23,809 bases of DNA from an uncultured Acidimicrobiaceae bacterium (GTDB lineage Bacteria; Actinomycetota; Acidimicrobiia; Acidimicrobiales; Ilumatobacteraceae). A model generated the notes under the pieces. That model did no database searches. It was not told the DNA's origin and saw only the letters and a program-made list of their open reading frames with translations. The DNA lies in contig CAIXHI010000393.1 of the NCBI GenBank assembly GCA_903919215.1, positions 1-23,809 on the forward strand, given 5' to 3'. Position numbers and translations under genes: made by a program. Shown piece by piece: positions 7,331-15,302 of this stretch. Numbering within the stretch: position 1 is the first letter of the stretch; every line of letters begins with the position of its first letter.

Positions 7331-7872
7331 TGCTCACGTTCCTCGTCGGCGGAGCACGCAGCGGCAAGAGCACGCTCGCCGTGCAGCTGGGAGAACACCA
7401 CGGTGGAGCGGTCACCTTCGTAGCCACCGCCGAAGGGTTCGACGACGACCTGCGCGAGCGGATCAGCCGACACCGCGATGAGCGACCCGGGCATTGGCTC
7501 ACTGTGGAGGCGCCGCTCGATCTTGGCGCGGCGATCGCGGCGGTACCCGCCGATCACCTACTGATCGTCGATTGCCTCACCGTGTGGCTGGCCAATCTGC
7601 TGGTGCACGAACCTCACGCCGTATCGCGCTCGTTGCGCGTGGAACAGTTCGTCAGCGCGCTGCGTGCTCGTGCTGCCCACGCCGAAGTGCCCACGGTCGT
7701 CGTGAGCAACGAGGTCGGTCTCGGAATCCACCCCGAAACCTCGATGGGTCGCAGCTACCGCGATGAACTCGGGCGGCTCAACCAGACCGTGGCAGGTATC
7801 GCCGATCGCACCCTGCTGATGGTGGCCGGGCGCGCGCTGCGCCTGGAGAACCCGTGGGACCTCTTGCGATGA
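7330..7872 (+). CDS. cobU: Bifunctional adenosylcobinamide kinase / adenosylcobinamide-phosphate guanylyltransferase
   Basis: 180 residues. ATG 7330 overlaps the cobO stop by one base (TGATG), which fixes the start; upstream open frame is a shadow of cobO. The P-loop GGARSGKS is at 7-14. His48 in RISRHRDERP corresponds to the region of the histidine that is guanylylated in characterised CobU. DCLTVWLANLL and VVVSNEVGLGIHPET, both family hallmarks, follow. The enzyme phosphorylates adenosylcobinamide and then attaches GMP, giving AdoCbi-GDP for CobS. Cytoplasmic. Its stop overlaps the cobT start (ATGA). Confidence 0.95.
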   Translation: MLTFLVGGARSGKSTLAVQLGEHHGGAVTFVATAEGFDDDLRERISRHRDERPGHWLTVEAPLDLGAAIAAVPADHLLIVDCLTVWLANLLVHEPHAVSRSLRVEQFVSALRARAAHAEVPTVVVSNEVGLGIHPETSMGRSYRDELGRLNQTVAGIADRTLLMVAGRALRLENPWDLLR

Positions 7873-8861
7873 GCACCGACTGGTTGCGCACGTCGCTGGC
7901 TGCGCTGCCCGCTGCTGATCTCGTCGCCGGCGATGCCGTTCGCGCCCGTGCCGCCGACATCCTGCGCCCCGCTGGCGCGCTGGCCCGGCTCGACGAACTT
8001 GCGGCCTGGGTGGCCGAGTGGCGGGGATCCTCGCTGCCTGCCGTGCACCGACCGGCCGCGCTGATCTTCGCCAGCGACCACGGTGTGGCTGCGGCTGGTG
8101 TGAGCGCCTACCCAATCGAGGTCACCGGAGCGATGCTGGCTGCGTTCGAGGCGCATCGCAGCACCGTCACCGCATTCGCCGACGTCGTCGGCGCATCCGT
8201 GCAAGCGATCGATGTGGGCGTCGGCCGCCCGACGGGCGACCTGCGGGTCGAACCGGCACTGTCGGCGGAACGCTTCGATCAGTGCGTCGCCGCCGGCAGA
8301 GCCGCGGTGGAGTCACTCGACGCCGATCTGCTGGTGCTGGGCGAGATGGGTATCGGCAACACGACGGCTGCAGCAGCGGTCACCGCTGCGCTGCTCGGTG
8401 GCGACCCCGCCGACTGGGTGGGACGCGGTACCGGTGTGGACGACGACGGTTTCGCCCGCAAGCGCGCCGCCGTCATCGCTGCGGTCACCCGCATCGCTGA
8501 CGTCACCGATCCGCTCGAGGTGCTGCGCGAAGTCGGTGGCGCCGAACTGGTCGCGATCGCCGCTGCCGTTGTCGCTGCCAGGCTGCGCGGGATACCGGTC
8601 TTGCTCGATGGCTACGTCGTCACGGCGGCGGTGCTGCCACTTGCGGTCGCCGTGCCCGGTGCGCTCGACCACTGTCAGGTCGGCCATTGTTCGGCCGAGC
8701 CCGGACACCGTCGCCTGGTGGCGCACCTCGCCAAGCAGCCGCTCCTCGACCTTGGCATGCGCCTGGGCGAAGCCAGCGGCGCGATGGCGGCCGTACCGCT
8801 CGTGCGCATGGCGTGCGCTGGCATCACCCACGTGCCCACGTTCACCGAGTGGTTCGGCTGA
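7869..8861 (+). CDS. cobT: Nicotinate-nucleotide-dimethylbenzimidazole phosphoribosyltransferase
   Basis: 330 residues from ATG 7869 (4-bp overlap with cobU). Conserved CobT features are IFASDHGVAAAGVSAYP (66-82), GEMGIGNTTAAAA (158-170), GRGTGVDD (185-192), and the C-terminal LGEASGAM (299-306) whose Glu301 is in the position of the catalytic base of characterised CobT. It makes the activated lower ligand (alpha-ribazole phosphate) from nicotinate mononucleotide and a base such as dimethylbenzimidazole. In this four-gene unit it provides one substrate for CobS while CobU provides the other. The enzyme family can use other bases, so the lower ligand made here is not certain. Confidence 0.95.
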   Translation: MSTDWLRTSLAALPAADLVAGDAVRARAADILRPAGALARLDELAAWVAEWRGSSLPAVHRPAALIFASDHGVAAAGVSAYPIEVTGAMLAAFEAHRSTVTAFADVVGASVQAIDVGVGRPTGDLRVEPALSAERFDQCVAAGRAAVESLDADLLVLGEMGIGNTTAAAAVTAALLGGDPADWVGRGTGVDDDGFARKRAAVIAAVTRIADVTDPLEVLREVGGAELVAIAAAVVAARLRGIPVLLDGYVVTAAVLPLAVAVPGALDHCQVGHCSAEPGHRRLVAHLAKQPLLDLGMRLGEASGAMAAVPLVRMACAGITHVPTFTEWFG

Positions 8862-8871
8862 GGGTTCGGTC

Positions 8872-9621
8872 GTGCCACTGCTCGCCGCCTTGCAGTTCCT
8901 CACCCGTGTGCCCATCCGGTTGCGGCGCGAGCCATCGCTCAGCCGCACGGTTGCCTGGTTCCCGCTCGCAGGTGCCCTGATCGGTGCAGCCATCGGAGGT
9001 GTGGCCGCTGGCCTGTGGGAGTTGACTCCGCCGCTGGTGGCCGCAGCCGTCGCGGTCGCGGTCGGTCTGTTGATCACGGGCGCGTTCCACGAGGACGGCC
9101 TGGGCGACATCGCCGACGCGTTCGGCGGCGGGTGGACGGTCGAGCGGCGACTGGAAATCCTCAAGGACAGTCGTCACGGCACGTACGGCGTAGCGGCGAT
9201 GTGCGCATCGATCGTCGTGCGTATCGTCGCCCTCGGTTCGCTGCCCGGTCCGGCGGCGATGTTCGCCGCGGCGCTCGCCGCCCACACGATGGGCCGCGTC
9301 GCTGCGGTGGGTCTCGCGGGCAGCATGCGACTCGCCACACACACCGGCCTCGGCGCGGACTACGGCCGCAGCACCACACCGCTGCGCGCCACGATCGGTG
9401 TGGCGAGTGGACTGGCGGTCACGGCGCTGGCCACGGGCTGGTGGGTAGCACCACTGGCCGGCGCGGCGCTCGCGGCGGCAGCGGCAACAGGTCTGCTGGC
9501 GCGCCGCAAGATCGGTGGCATCAGCGGTGATGTACTCGGCGCCGCGGAACAAGTGGCCGAGTGTCTGACGCTCGTGGTGATCAGTGGCCTAGCGCTACAC
9601 CAAGGCCTCTATTGGCCCTGA
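8872..9621 (+). CDS. cobS: Adenosylcobinamide-GDP ribazoletransferase (cobalamin synthase)
   Basis: 249 residues from GTG 8872, with a GAGGG ribosome site at 8860-8864 and a 10-bp gap after cobT; a longer open frame upstream is out-of-phase cobT. It is an integral membrane protein with several Ala/Val/Leu-rich helices. The CobS signature GAFHEDGLGDIADAFGGG (70-87) carries the acidic metal-binding residues, followed by LKDSRHGTYGV (97-107). It joins AdoCbi-GDP (from CobU) and alpha-ribazole phosphate (from CobT) at the membrane, the last assembly step before phosphate removal. No CobC-type phosphatase gene follows in this window. Confidence 0.94.
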   Translation: MPLLAALQFLTRVPIRLRREPSLSRTVAWFPLAGALIGAAIGGVAAGLWELTPPLVAAAVAVAVGLLITGAFHEDGLGDIADAFGGGWTVERRLEILKDSRHGTYGVAAMCASIVVRIVALGSLPGPAAMFAAALAAHTMGRVAAVGLAGSMRLATHTGLGADYGRSTTPLRATIGVASGLAVTALATGWWVAPLAGAALAAAAATGLLARRKIGGISGDVLGAAEQVAECLTLVVISGLALHQGLYWP

Positions 9622-9644
9622 CCTGAGGGGCGTACGCTGCGCCC

Positions 9645-10706
9645 ATGAGCTTTGAAAAGGTCGCCGTGCTCGGTCTCGGCAAGGTCGGCCAGTTGGCCGC
9701 CACGTTCCTGCGACACGCAGGCTTCCAGGTCACCGGCATCGACCAACGCCAACCGCGCGACGACGGTGGCTTCCCGGTCCACACAGTCGACATCTCCGAC
9801 ACCGCCGTGCTGCGCGCCGAGTTGGCCAAGGTGGAGGCCGTGCTCTCGTGCCTGCCGTATACGTTGAACCAAGGTGTCGCCACCGTGGCCCACGAACTGG
9901 GCATCCACTACTTCGACCTCACCGAGGACGTGGGCACCACCAGCACAATCGCCGAACTCAGCCGCACCTCGGCCGGCGTCATGGCCCCACAGTGTGGCCT
10001 GGCACCGGGGTTCGTCGCGATCGTCGCCGCCTCGCAGGTGGAGTCATTCGACGTGTGTCGCTCGGTGCGCATGCGGGTCGGCGCGCTGCCGCAGCACCCG
10101 ACGGGCCTGCTGGGCTACGCGTTCAACTGGTCACCAGAGGGCGTGGTGAACGAGTACCTCAACGACTGCGAGGTCATCGAGGAAGGTAACCGCAAGTGGG
10201 TGTCAGCCATGGAGTGGCGCGAGACGCTGTACGTCAACGGCGTGCAACTCGAAGCGTTCACGACGTCCGGCGGTCTCGGCAGTATGTGCGACACCTATGC
10301 CGGCCAGGTGGCGAACATCGACTACAAGACGATCCGCTACCCGGGCCACATGGACCTGATGAACTTCTTCTTCCACGAACTGCTGATGCGTGAACGCCGA
10401 AGCCTCGCCGGCGAACTGCTGACGCATGCCAAGCCCCCCGTGAGCGACGATGTGGTGTACATGCACGTGTCGTCCGAAGGTTCGATCAACGGGCAACTGC
10501 AACGACTGGAGTTCGTGAAGGCCTACACCCCCAAGGATGTCGACGGCATCAGCCGCACCGCCATCGCGTGGACGACCGCCGGTTCGGTGGCCGCGGTCAT
10601 CGAGATGGTGCACAACGGCTCACTCCCCCAGCGCGGGTTCATCACTCAAGAGCACATTCGCCTGGCCGATTTCCTCGTCACCCCCACCGGCCAGCTCTTC
10701 GCCTAA
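9645..10706 (+). CDS. Saccharopine dehydrogenase-like NAD(P)-dependent oxidoreductase
   Basis: 353 residues from ATG 9645, 23 bp after cobS. A -10-like TACGCT at 9633-9638 lies 6 bases before the ATG, so it may have its own leaderless promoter or be read through from the cob genes. The N-terminus is a Rossmann fold: VAVLGLGKVGQLAA (6-19), then an acidic strand end GIDQRQ. SCLPYTLNQGVATVAHELG and HYFDLTEDVG are typical of the saccharopine dehydrogenase / lysine 6-dehydrogenase / carboxynorspermidine dehydrogenase superfamily, as is the large alpha/beta catalytic half. The reaction is not assignable from sequence alone. It converges on the two aminotransferase genes across a duplicated hairpin element. 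Confidence 0.8.
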   Translation: MSFEKVAVLGLGKVGQLAATFLRHAGFQVTGIDQRQPRDDGGFPVHTVDISDTAVLRAELAKVEAVLSCLPYTLNQGVATVAHELGIHYFDLTEDVGTTSTIAELSRTSAGVMAPQCGLAPGFVAIVAASQVESFDVCRSVRMRVGALPQHPTGLLGYAFNWSPEGVVNEYLNDCEVIEEGNRKWVSAMEWRETLYVNGVQLEAFTTSGGLGSMCDTYAGQVANIDYKTIRYPGHMDLMNFFFHELLMRERRSLAGELLTHAKPPVSDDVVYMHVSSEGSINGQLQRLEFVKAYTPKDVDGISRTAIAWTTAGSVAAVIEMVHNGSLPQRGFITQEHIRLADFLVTPTGQLFA

Positions 10707-10815
10707 CCCAAGTCGGCGGTGAGGTCCGGACAGGTCAGGCCTGAACGCCGACTTGTTAGGGCCTAACCCAAGTCGGCGGTGAGGTCCGGACAGGTCAGGC
10801 CTGAACGCCGACTTG
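10701..10815. repeat. Perfect 55-bp tandem direct repeat (period 60) between convergent genes
   Basis: 10701-10755 and 10761-10815 are identical over 55 bases, separated by TTAGG. Each copy starts with the last codon and stop of the upstream gene (GCC TAA) and ends with the last six codons and stop of the aminotransferase read on the minus strand. The real gene ends are GCC-TAA in copy 1 and the aminotransferase tail in copy 2, so each copy also carries a dead duplicate of the other gene's end. Perfect identity suggests a recent duplication. Confidence 0.97.
10702..10760. terminator. Hairpin element, copy 1 (bidirectional terminator candidate)
   Basis: Arms CAAGTCGGCG (10709-10718) and CGCCGACTTG (10746-10755) pair perfectly. 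The stem extends outward through CCTAA (10702-10706) with TTAGG (10756-10760) across a 2-base bulge. The 27-nt loop contains two 8-bp palindromes, GTCCGGAC (10724-10731) and CAGGCCTG (10736-10743). It lies between converging genes and could end transcription both ways; no strong T-tract is present. Confidence 0.6.
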
Positions 10816-10817
10816 GG
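10767..10817. terminator. Hairpin element, copy 2 (bidirectional terminator candidate)
   Basis: Same hairpin as copy 1, with arms 10769-10778 and 10806-10815, extended here by two more G-C pairs to a 12-bp stem (10767-10817). The right arm lies inside the last codons of the minus-strand aminotransferase gene, so the repeat is partly coding. The arms of both copies can also pair with each other, allowing alternative folds. Confidence 0.6.
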
Positions 10818-11970
10818 CCATGCGGGTAACGATGTCGCGCAGGATGGTCGACGACGTGGCGAAGTTGAGGCGGGTGCAGCCACGGCCCTCGACGCCGAAG
10901 TTGGGGCCTTCGCTGAGGCGGACCCCGCGCTCGGCGAACACCCGCGAGGGGTCGTCACCCCAGCCGAGCGCACGACAGTCGAGCCACGCCAGGTAGGTGG
11001 CGGCAGGCACGTGATAGCCGACCGTCGGCAACGCCTCGCGCAACAAGTCGGCGAGCAGATGCCGCTGGCGATCGAGGTGCACCAGCACCGCGGCCAGCCA
11101 TTCGTCGCCGTCGTTCCAGGCAGCGGTCGTCGCCGCGACTCCGTGCAGGTTCGGCGCCCCCCACAGATGACCGGGCAACGCCTTCACCCGGCGCTGCGCG
11201 GCGACCGACCCGAAGTGGGCAACCGCATAGCGCAGACCGGCGAGGTTGAAGGCCTTCGACGCGGCATGGATGCTGACCGTGCGGTCGGGCGCGAACAACG
11301 CCATCGGCTGATGCCGGAGCGGCGCGTAGGTGAGGTCGGCGTGGATCTCGTCACTGATGATCAATAGATCGTGGCGTTCGGCCAGCGCCGCCAGTTCGCG
11401 TAGCTCGGTCTCGGAGAACACGTGGCCGGTGGGGTTGTGCGGATGGCACAGCAGCAGTGCGGTGGCCGGTCGCGCGGTGAGTTCCGCGTCGAGTGCGCTG
11501 TGGTCGAACGTCCAACCGGACGGTGATGTCGACGATGTGTGGGCTGGCACGCGCACGACCTCGCGGCCGCTGTCCTCCACACTGCTGAGGAACGGCGGGT
11601 AGATCGGAGTGTGCACCACGATGCGATCCCCCGGCGCAGTGGACGTGTGCAGCACGATCTGGATGCCCTGCACGACATCGTTGAGTTCCATCAGCTCGCC
11701 CAGCCCGACCTGCCAGCCGTAGCGCCGAGCACAGCGGGCGATGAACGCCTGCTCGGCGGGTGAGCCACCAGTCGCGCGCCGCCAATCCGGATACCCGAAG
11801 TCGCCGCTGCCCGTCGTGTTGCGCAAGGCCGTCAGCACTGCCGGCGGCGGCGGGAAATCCATATCGGCCACCCACGCCGCGAGGTCACCCGGGTAGCGCG
11901 CCCACTTCTGACCCGGCTTGGCCCGCAACCACTGGAGCGAAATCGATTCGAGGCCGTACGGGTCGGTCAC
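10795..11970 (-). CDS. PatB/MalY-type PLP aminotransferase (cystathionine beta-lyase-like)
   Basis: 391 residues from GTG 11970, which overlaps the stop of the preceding aminotransferase gene (GTGA); a GTG 12 bases further upstream is less likely. It is a fold-type I PLP enzyme of the MalY/PatB group: WVADMDFPPPP near the N-terminus (33-43), CHPHNPTGHVFSE (175-187), SDEIHADL (206-213) and the cofactor lysine Lys239 in SIHAASKAFNLAGLR. Relatives are C-S beta-lyases acting on cystathionine or cysteine conjugates, some with aminotransferase activity. With metY elsewhere in the window, a sulfur amino acid role is reasonable, but the substrate is not proven. Its last codons lie inside copy 2 of the tandem hairpin repeat. 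Confidence 0.88.
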   Translation of the reverse strand: MTDPYGLESISLQWLRAKPGQKWARYPGDLAAWVADMDFPPPPAVLTALRNTTGSGDFGYPDWRRATGGSPAEQAFIARCARRYGWQVGLGELMELNDVVQGIQIVLHTSTAPGDRIVVHTPIYPPFLSSVEDSGREVVRVPAHTSSTSPSGWTFDHSALDAELTARPATALLLCHPHNPTGHVFSETELRELAALAERHDLLIISDEIHADLTYAPLRHQPMALFAPDRTVSIHAASKAFNLAGLRYAVAHFGSVAAQRRVKALPGHLWGAPNLHGVAATTAAWNDGDEWLAAVLVHLDRQRHLLADLLREALPTVGYHVPAATYLAWLDCRALGWGDDPSRVFAERGVRLSEGPNFGVEGRGCTRLNFATSSTILRDIVTRMAQVGVQA

Positions 11971-13181
11971 ACACCGACCCACTGCTGGATGCGGCGGATG
12001 CCCTCTTCCATGTCGGCGTCAGCCATCGCGAAACTGAAGCGCGCGTAGCCGGGAGTGCCGAACGCCTCACCAGGCACGAACGCCACCTTGGCCTCACCGA
12101 GGATCGCGTCGGCGAGCTCGAGTGTGGTGTTGCTGACCGTGCCGTTGGGGCCGAGCGGGCGACCCAACAGCGACGAGACGTTCGGGTAGCAGTAGAACGC
12201 ACCCTGCGGCACGATCGCGGTGACGCCGGGGATCTCGTTGAGCATCCGGTGCATCGTGATCGAGCGGCGGCTGAAGGCCTCGCGCATCATCGCCACAGCA
12301 GACAGGTCGCCGGACACCGCTTCGAGTGCCGCGATCTGCGCCACGTTCGACACGTTGGAGGTGCTGTGCGACTGAAAGTTGGTGGCGGCCTTCATCACAT
12401 CGGACGGCCCGATCATCCAGCCCACGCGCCAGCCGGTCATGGCATACGTCTTGGCGACACCGTTGACGATGATGCACTGGTTCGCCAGCTCGGGGACGAC
12501 CGTGGGCATGCTGACGAACTTGTTGTCGCCGTACACGAGGTGCTCGTAGATCTCGTCGGTGAGCACCCACACGCCCTTCTCCACGGCCCAGCGGCCGATG
12601 GCCTCGACCTCGGCCGGTGAGTAGATCGCACCCGACGGGTTGTCGGGGCTGACGAACAGCAGCGCCTTGGTGCGCGGCGTGAGCGCGGCATCGAGCTGCT
12701 CGACCGTCACCTTGAAACCCGCGGTCTCGTCGGTCTGCACCACGACCGGGACGCCGCCAGCGAGTGTGATCGCCTCGGGGTAGGTGGTCCAGTAGGGGGC
12801 CGGGCAGATGACCTCGTCACCCGGATCGCACAATGCGGCAAATGCGGTGAACACGGCATGCTTGCCGCCGTTGGTGACCAGCACCTGACTGGCCTGGCAC
12901 GAGAACCCCGAGTCGCGCAGCGTCTTGGCGGCGATCGCCTCGCGCAGCGCGGGCAGACCGGCCGCCGGCGAGTACTTGTGCATCTTCGGATCGCGACAGG
13001 CGCGAACAGCGGCCTCGACGATGTTCTCGGGCGTCGGGAAGTCGGGTTCGCCGGCACCAAAGCCGATCACGCTCTCGCCCCCGACCTTCAGCGCCTCGGC
13101 CTGCAACGCCTTGGCCTTGGCGTCGACAGCCAGCGTGGCGGATTCGGCGATCGCGGCAAGACGGGCGGAGGTGCGGTTCAC
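11967..13181 (-). CDS. Aspartate aminotransferase family (class I, subgroup Ib) PLP enzyme
   Basis: 404 residues from GTG 13181, with GAAAGG about 9 bases ahead; the frame runs open well upstream but that part is a shadow of serC. Motifs of subgroup Ib aspartate aminotransferases: GFGAGEPDFPTPENI (40-54), KYSPAAGLPALREAIA (69-84), SPDNPSG (178-184) with Asn181, LTDEIYEHLVYG (207-218), and the Schiff-base lysine Lys244 in NGVAKTYAMTGWRVGWMIG. Such enzymes exchange the amino group between aspartate and 2-oxoglutarate, and some also act on prephenate. It is translationally coupled to the PatB-like gene behind it, and starts 114 bp from the divergent serC. Confidence 0.9.
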   Translation of the reverse strand: MNRTSARLAAIAESATLAVDAKAKALQAEALKVGGESVIGFGAGEPDFPTPENIVEAAVRACRDPKMHKYSPAAGLPALREAIAAKTLRDSGFSCQASQVLVTNGGKHAVFTAFAALCDPGDEVICPAPYWTTYPEAITLAGGVPVVVQTDETAGFKVTVEQLDAALTPRTKALLFVSPDNPSGAIYSPAEVEAIGRWAVEKGVWVLTDEIYEHLVYGDNKFVSMPTVVPELANQCIIVNGVAKTYAMTGWRVGWMIGPSDVMKAATNFQSHSTSNVSNVAQIAALEAVSGDLSAVAMMREAFSRRSITMHRMLNEIPGVTAIVPQGAFYCYPNVSSLLGRPLGPNGTVSNTTLELADAILGEAKVAFVPGEAFGTPGYARFSFAMADADMEEGIRRIQQWVGV

Positions 13182-13212
13182 TGGAAAGACCTTTCGATAC
13201 ACGAGCACACCG

Positions 13213-13218
13213 ATTCTA
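13213..13218 (-). promoter_or_regulatory. -10-like element for the aminotransferase pair
   Basis: TAGAAT on the minus strand, about 32 bases before the GTG at 13181, is a good match to a sigma-70 -10 box and would give a leader of about 25 nt that holds the GAAAGG ribosome site. No convincing -35 is seen 16-18 bp further upstream, which is common in GC-rich actinobacteria. Confidence 0.35.
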
Positions 13219-13295
13219 CGGGAGGGTGCCGCCCGCCGCCCTTGAGATTTCATCCATCTGCCTTTGTCACAACGCCAGTTCGGCGGGAGACTGTC

Positions 13296-14423
13296 ATGGT
13301 GAGTACCGATCCGAGCACCATCGTCATACCTGCCCATCTCCTCCCCACCGATGGACGCTTCGGTTGCGGTCCCTCCAAAGTGCGCGCAGAGCAGGTGCTC
13401 GCGCTGGCCAAAGCCAACGGCACGTTGTTGGGCACCTCGCATCGCCAACCACCCGTGAAGCATCTCGTCGGCTCCGTGCGCGACGGCCTGAAGGCGTTGT
13501 TCAACTTGCCCAAGGACTGGGAGATCGTCCTCGGCAATGGTGGCAGCACGATGTTCTGGGACGTGGCCACGTTCGGCCTGGTCCGCGAGCGCAGTCAGCA
13601 CTACGTGTTCGGTGAGTTCTCCTCGAAGTTCGCCGAGGCCGCTGCCAGCGCGCCGCATATCGGTGAGCCGATCATCGTCAAGAGCGAACCGGGCACCCAC
13701 CCGACCATCCAGCCGACCGCCGAGGGCGTCGACGTCGTGGCACTCACCCACAACGAGACGTCCACCGGCGTCTCGATGCACCTCACCCGCCCCGAAGGCG
13801 ACGCACTCGTCGTCGTCGACGCCACGTCAGCGGCCGGTGGCCTGCCCTGGCTGCGCGACGAGGTCGACGTGTACTACTTCGCTCCGCAGAAGTGTTTCGC
13901 CGGCGACGGCGGCCTGTGGTTGGCGGCGTGCTCGCCCGCCGCCGTCGAGCGCATCCGCGAGATCGGCCACAGCGACCGTTGGCGCCCGGCCTCACTCGAC
14001 CTCAACATCGCGCTCGACAACTCGGTGGCCAACCAGACCTACAACACACCGGCGCTCGCCACGCTGGTACTGCTGAACGAGCAAGTGCAGTGGATGTTGG
14101 GCAACGGCGGCCTCGACTGGTGCATCGAGCGCACCCTCGAGTCGTCGGCACACCTGTACTCGTGGGCGGAGGCTGCGCCGTACGCGAGTCCGTTCGTCAC
14201 CGATCCGATGCAGCGCTCCAGCGTCGTCGGCACCATCGACCTCACCGGCGTCGAGGCGCACGATGTCAACGTGGCGCTGCGCGCCAACCACATCGTCGAC
14301 ACCGACAGCTACCGCAAGCTGGGTCGCAACCAACTTCGCGTCGGTATGTTCCCATCGGTCGAGCCCGACGATGTGCGGGCGCTGACGGCGTGTATCGACT
14401 ACGTCGTCGCCGCCCTGTCGTGA
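13296..14423 (+). CDS. serC: Phosphoserine aminotransferase, mycobacterial type
   Basis: 375 residues from ATG 13296, preceded by GGGAGA at good spacing; in-frame open sequence further upstream overlaps the divergent aminotransferase gene and is not real. It reads like actinobacterial SerC throughout: DGRFGCGPSKVR (19-30), GTSHRQPPVKHLVG (46-59), LGNGGSTMFWD (79-89), HNETSTGVS (152-160), VVDATSAAGGLPW (173-185), the cofactor lysine Lys199 in YYFAPQKCFAGDGGLWLA, NQTYNTPA, and YRKLGRNQLRVGMFP near the end. It converts 3-phosphohydroxypyruvate plus glutamate to phosphoserine, the second step of serine synthesis. Probably co-transcribed with the PAC2 gene 10 bp downstream. Confidence 0.95.
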   Translation: MVSTDPSTIVIPAHLLPTDGRFGCGPSKVRAEQVLALAKANGTLLGTSHRQPPVKHLVGSVRDGLKALFNLPKDWEIVLGNGGSTMFWDVATFGLVRERSQHYVFGEFSSKFAEAAASAPHIGEPIIVKSEPGTHPTIQPTAEGVDVVALTHNETSTGVSMHLTRPEGDALVVVDATSAAGGLPWLRDEVDVYYFAPQKCFAGDGGLWLAACSPAAVERIREIGHSDRWRPASLDLNIALDNSVANQTYNTPALATLVLLNEQVQWMLGNGGLDWCIERTLESSAHLYSWAEAAPYASPFVTDPMQRSSVVGTIDLTGVEAHDVNVALRANHIVDTDSYRKLGRNQLRVGMFPSVEPDDVRALTACIDYVVAALS

Positions 14424-14433
14424 AGGTGCTCGC

Positions 14434-15297
14434 GTGACGGTCCTCACCACGGCATTCGACGGCCTGGCGCCGCTACACCAGCCGATCATGGTGCTGGCGT
14501 TGCGCGGCTTGTTCGACATCGCCGAGGTGGCGACGGACGCCGTGGACACATTGGCCGAAGGTCGGATCGCTCCCGTCGCGGCATACATCGATCCCGACCC
14601 GTTCTACGACTTCACCCAGGAGCGTCCGCAGGTCGAGTTCGACGACAACGATGAGCGTTGCATCAGTTGGCCGTCCAACGAGTTTCGCATCGCCCGCTTC
14701 CCCGGCATGGCCCACGACCTCGTCCTGCTCGCTGGAGTGGAACCACATCTCCGCTATGCCACGTTCGCGGATGCGATCGTCACGGTCGCACAGGCACTGG
14801 GCTGCGAGGTGGTCGTCACGCTCGGCGCCGCACCCGAGGCCGCGCCACACACACGGCCGGCACCGGTGGTCGGCAGCAGCACCAACGACGGTTTGGTGCG
14901 GGCCCTGGGCCTCAGCCGTCCGCGCTACCAGGGTGTCACCGGTCTGGTCGGCGTGCTGCAGGAACGCCTCGACCATGCCGGGCTTCCGGCGGTGTCGTTG
15001 CGCGTCGGCGTCCCTCACTATCTGGGGAATGCCAAACACCCGCAGGCGTCGGCAGCACTGTTACGCCATCTCGAGCATGTGCTCGGCGTACCCACCGGCC
15101 ACGGCGCGCTGACGGAGGACGCGTTGCGCTGGCGCAGCCTGCACGACGAGGCAGTCGCGGAGGACCCCCAGGCAAGCCGCTACGTGGAGATGCTCGAGCG
15201 TGAGTACGACCGGCGGATGGAGGCTGCGATCCCCACTGGCGACGACCTCGCGGCTGAGTTCGAGAAGTTCCTGCGCGAGCAGCGACCCGATCAGTAG
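14434..15297 (+). CDS. PAC2 family protein (proteasome assembly chaperone-like fold)
   Basis: 287 residues from GTG 14434, with AAGG about 6-8 bases ahead and only 10 bp after serC. The N-terminal part (PIMVLALRGLFDIAEVATDAVDTL, about 17-40, in two stretches) and the pattern of alternating strands with VVVTLGAAPE (about 125-134), HYLGNAKHPQASAALLRHLE-like helix and an acidic helical C-terminus match the bacterial PAC2 family, found widely in actinobacteria. Eukaryotic and archaeal relatives help assemble the proteasome; many actinobacteria have a Pup-proteasome system, but the bacterial PAC2 proteins have no settled function. It ends 5 bp before the convergent MMPL gene, with no terminator visible between them. 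Confidence 0.8.
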   Translation: MTVLTTAFDGLAPLHQPIMVLALRGLFDIAEVATDAVDTLAEGRIAPVAAYIDPDPFYDFTQERPQVEFDDNDERCISWPSNEFRIARFPGMAHDLVLLAGVEPHLRYATFADAIVTVAQALGCEVVVTLGAAPEAAPHTRPAPVVGSSTNDGLVRALGLSRPRYQGVTGLVGVLQERLDHAGLPAVSLRVGVPHYLGNAKHPQASAALLRHLEHVLGVPTGHGALTEDALRWRSLHDEAVAEDPQASRYVEMLEREYDRRMEAAIPTGDDLAAEFEKFLREQRPDQ

Positions 15298-15302
15298 ACC
15301 GG

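Noticed and set aside
10701..10815. Possible CRISPR array or insertion-sequence ends
   Set aside because: Only two units, adjacent, with a 5-bp spacer; the repeats contain the ends of flanking genes, and there is no transposase or target-site duplication.
12858..13295. N-terminal extension of serC
   Set aside because: It is antisense to the divergent aminotransferase; ATG 13296 has a ribosome site and gives the normal SerC length.
13182..13295. Riboswitch or attenuator between the divergent aminotransferase gene and serC
   Set aside because: Only 114 bp, and no conserved aptamer core or leader peptide was seen.
13182..13781. 200-codon N-terminal extension of the aspartate aminotransferase-like gene
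   Set aside because: It overlaps serC on the other strand; homologous sequence and the ribosome site begin at GTG 13181.
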